Origin: Bacteroidota bacterium
GTDB taxonomy: Bacteria > Bacteroidota > UBA10030 > UBA6906
NCBI GenBank assembly: GCA_016844425.1
Contig: JAERML010000073.1
Span: 1-6,920, forward strand
DNA: 6,920 nucleotides
Direction of reading: 5' to 3'
Every line of letters begins with the position of its first letter. The first letter of the stretch is position 1. The notes below the pieces were generated by a model. That model did not search any database. It worked only from the letters and a program-made list of their open reading frames with translations, and was not told where the DNA came from. Positions 4,571 through 6,920 of the stretch are shown here, in pieces. The translations under genes were made by a program, and so were the position numbers.

Positions 4571-6920
4571 ATGAAGAACACGCTGCGCAGCCTGCTGTTT
4601 CCCGGCAGGGAGAAAAGGCGGTCCCGTTTAGTCAGGATCGTCTTTCTTGTTTGTGCCCTGTTGGTCATCTCCCTCCTGGCCGAGTTTCTTCTTGTGGGAT
4701 ACTACGCCCGCAATTGGGACTCGGCCGCAGAAGAGAAGTCTGAAAGGTTCCTCGACAAGGCAGAACAGACTTTCAACAGCATTCAACGCGAGACCCGGAG
4801 AACCGCCACCGAACTTGCCCAGCAGAAACCGCTGGTTGAATACCTATCGGGACAATTCGAGATCGTTCCGGCTTGTTTGATCAGGTCATCAAGGTTTCCC
4901 GTGAGCAGGGTGTTGGAGTGGAGGTTTATGACAATAAGGGGACATTGGTGGCGTGGGATGGACGGAGCGGCCCCACACACCAAAGGGAAATCCAGATTGC
5001 GCTCTCCGGGCAACTTACCTCATACGTTACTCGCTCACAGATCTACTCGCAGCTCTTTGTCATCACTCCCGTTCGCCTCGAAGGGAGAATCATCGGCGCG
5101 TTGCTGTTGCGACGTACGCTCGAGGTCAACTATCCGCTGAGCAACAAATTCATCAGCAGAGCAGGTCTTGCCAATCAGCTCAGTGAAGACCTTGGTGTGA
5201 CGGTCGAATTCAATTTCTCGGAAAACGCCGAACCGAGGAAGGATGGCCGGTACGTGTCTGCCACGTTGTTCGGGATCGACAGCAGTAAGGTTGGCGTGGT
5301 AAGTGTCATGCGCCCGGCACGGTCTTCCTACCTTGAAGGAGTCGAGCTCAGTTTTGCCCAGGTAAACGCGACCCTTGCCGTCCTCCTCCTCCTGATTGTT
5401 GTAGTAGGTCTGATCAGGCGACCGATACTGGATATCCGGTCCGTATTTCTGCGCAGTCTTGCAGTCACGGCCGTGCTCTGGCTGGCGCGGTATCTCCTGC
5501 TGTGGCTGGAGTTTCCCTCCATGGTAGTGGGAGGAGGGATCTTTGATCCGATGTACTATGCATCGAAGTTTGGAGGAGGGCTTGCAAAGTCCATTGGTGA
5601 TCTGTCATTGACCAGTCTCTGTCTCCTCACCAATACCCTTCTCGTGACAGGATTTCTTATCAATGGAGCCCGCGGCCGTTCTCCCTGGTGGCAACCGCGA
5701 AACGGTATTATGAGAGGGGCTGCTGCGGTGGGGGCAGTTACGCTCATCCTTCTTCTCCTCCGCGGCTATGCGGCAGTCATCCGAAGTGCGGTCTTCGACT
5801 CCACGCTACGGTATAACGATCCGGTTGTTATTGTTCCCTCATTTGAGCTGGGGCTGATGATAGTGAATCTCTTCGTGATCAGTTTCTGTCTTATCGTCGT
5901 CGTCGTCGGCCTCACTTCGTTCATCCTCAATGTTGCTTCTCATCTTTCTTCCGCCAAAACCCGGGCGGTTGTTGCGTGGAGTGTGTCGTGTGTCCTGTTT
6001 CTCACTGCCGCAGTCGTCTTCGGGATGGTGCAGCCCAATCCGCTGTCATCCCTTCCGTACCGGCTCTTTTTTTGTGGAGGGATTCTCGGGTTCACGTATT
6101 ACCTCCATCAGCGGAGCCGCCATGCCCAGCAGGTTGCATCGCTCAGCGGGTTCCTTCTTGCGCTGGGACTCTCGGCCCTTTTTTTCTATCCTCTCCTCAA
6201 CAACAACGTGCACGAGCGGGATCGCGACCGCGTGGAAGTGTTTGGCCGTGAAATGCTCCGCCCCGTCGATAGCTGGCTGACGTATGTCGTCGATGAGGCG
6301 CTCCAGGGTTTCAAGACGGAAGAAACCGCAGATCTTCTGATGCACGGCGACGACGAGGAGGTGAAACGGCTCGCATTCACGCACTGGGCACGGAGTTCGG
6401 CCAGCAGAGAGGGATACAGTTGCAGCTTCACTCTTCTGGATAGTGTGGGCCGCGAACTCAGCGGATTCCTCATTGGAGCGCAGAGCCTCCCCCGTTCGTT
6501 GGCCGATTCATTAGGCAATTCCCGGAACGGACAACAGATCGTGGTGGAAGAAATCGGGACGGGTGTCAATGCCGTGAAGGTGTACTCGGGATCAACATCC
6601 TTGTATGCGACCAACGGCGCGCTGCTTGCAACCGCGCATGTTACTGTTGCGGCCGGCCAGCAAGCGCTGTTCCGGGGGGAAAGCCCGGCGGTGCTCCGGA
6701 GTTCCGCCCAGGAGAACGTGGAGTCTTTTTACCTTCCCATTACACTCTCCGAGTTCAGGAACGACATCCTGTTCACTTCGAATAACGATGTTTTTCCGAT
6801 TGGCCACAGGCTGCCTGAAGTCGCGCATCAATACTTTGCGGACTCAAATGCCACTTCGCTCTGGGTGGATGAAACCATCGGCGATCGCTTGTTTGAGACG
6901 TTGTATGTCCGTCGCTTACC
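4571..6920 (+). CDS. Large multi-pass membrane sensor, frameshifted, 3'-truncated by window edge
   Basis: About 783 residues are visible if a single frameshift is repaired; no output domain is reached. The N-terminal frame starts at ATG 4571, 7 bases after the DUF4783-type stop. Residues 1-20 are basic and cytoplasmic (KKNT-type start, GREKRRSR); residues ~21-45 are the first membrane helix. Residues ~46-262 are extracytoplasmic: a charged helix, then a Cache-like sensor region (GVEVYDNKGTLVAW, then PVRLEGRIIGALLL). Eight further hydrophobic helices lie at about 5353-5412, 5449-5513, 5590-5660, 5704-5775, 5836-5925, 5965-6030, 6050-6112 and 6130-6200. With nine helices and an inside N-terminus, the last visible part (~6200-6920, VHERDRDRVEVFGREML onwards) should be outside, so at least one more helix is needed before a cytoplasmic domain. 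From 4858 onward the frame has no stop to base 6920. The layout fits giant FCB-group sensor histidine kinases, but kinase motifs are not in view, so that identity is inferred. Confidence 0.8.
4840..4876 (+). other. Frameshift site in the sensor gene
   Basis: Upstream coding is in the frame of ATG 4571 and reads sensibly to KPLVEYLSGQF (ending 4858). Downstream coding is in the frame one base earlier, which has a TGA at 4837-4839 and is open from 4840 to the window end. The shift must therefore lie after 4839 and before about 4876, where FDQVIKVSREQ is clearly coding. Restoring one C at the TTC|CGA junction near 4858 gives SGQFRDRSGLFDQV, a natural join. Without repair the first frame ends at 5140 in a Ser/Arg-rich, implausible tail. 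No classical X_XXY_YYZ slippery heptamer is visible. A sequencing or assembly error is the simplest explanation; a genuine inactivating deletion is the alternative. Confidence 0.85.

Noticed and set aside
4876..5140. The C-terminal tail of the first sensor frame, after the frameshift, as real protein
   Set aside because: It is Ser/Arg/Cys-rich and out of frame, while the other frame over the same bases gives a Cache-like sequence continuing for 2 kb.
5894..5908. Five-unit TCG trinucleotide run inside a membrane helix
   Set aside because: It encodes part of a valine-rich helix (IVVVV) in frame and is short; it is explained by hydrophobic codon use and is not obviously a contingency repeat.
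1..6920. CRISPR arrays, insertion sequences, tRNA or rRNA genes, phage attachment sites
   Set aside because: I read both strands and saw no regularly spaced repeats, transposase signatures, RNA gene motifs or flanking direct repeats.

Overview
The window holds six genes, all on the plus strand. It begins with the end of a pyrimidine biosynthesis operon (pyrB, cut by the left edge, then a complete pyrC). An accessory cell-envelope locus follows: an FN3-containing lipoprotein, a secreted proline-rich paralogue of its C-terminal half, a small secreted NTF2-like (DUF4783-type) protein, and the N-terminal ~780 residues of a very large multi-pass membrane sensor that runs off the right edge. Composition is moderately GC-rich. 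The DUF4783-type protein, the FN3 lipoprotein style and the form of the sensor suggest a Bacteroidota/Chlorobiota/Ignavibacteriota (FCB group) bacterium. That placement is an inference from family resemblance, not a search.

Bases 1-1989: pyrB and pyrC are 23 bases apart and give successive steps of de novo UMP synthesis (carbamoyl-aspartate, then dihydroorotate). Catalytic motifs are intact in everything visible. Bases 1990-2186 are non-coding, with a weak promoter candidate and no convincing terminator. Bases 2187-2984 encode the lipoprotein. Bases 2985-3170 are non-coding in my reading and end in a strong Shine-Dalgarno sequence. From 3171 the genes are tightly packed (gaps of 25 and 7 bases between the chosen starts), so the proline-rich protein, the DUF4783-type protein and the sensor probably form one transcription unit.

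The two main observations are as follows. First, the lipoprotein and the proline-rich protein share a C-terminal domain of about 118 residues, alignable by hand without gaps at roughly 47% identity, attached to unrelated N-termini. I cannot assign this domain to a named family. Second, the sensor gene is broken by an apparent -1 frameshift between about 4840 and 4876. The N-terminus is in one frame and the remaining ~2 kb is open in another frame without a stop to the window end. A dropped C near 4858 would restore a sensible protein with one N-terminal helix, a Cache-like extracytoplasmic region, eight further membrane helices and a second extracytoplasmic region. Any signalling output domain would lie beyond the window. 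The idea that the three exported proteins and the sensor form one envelope-sensing system is inference from gene order.
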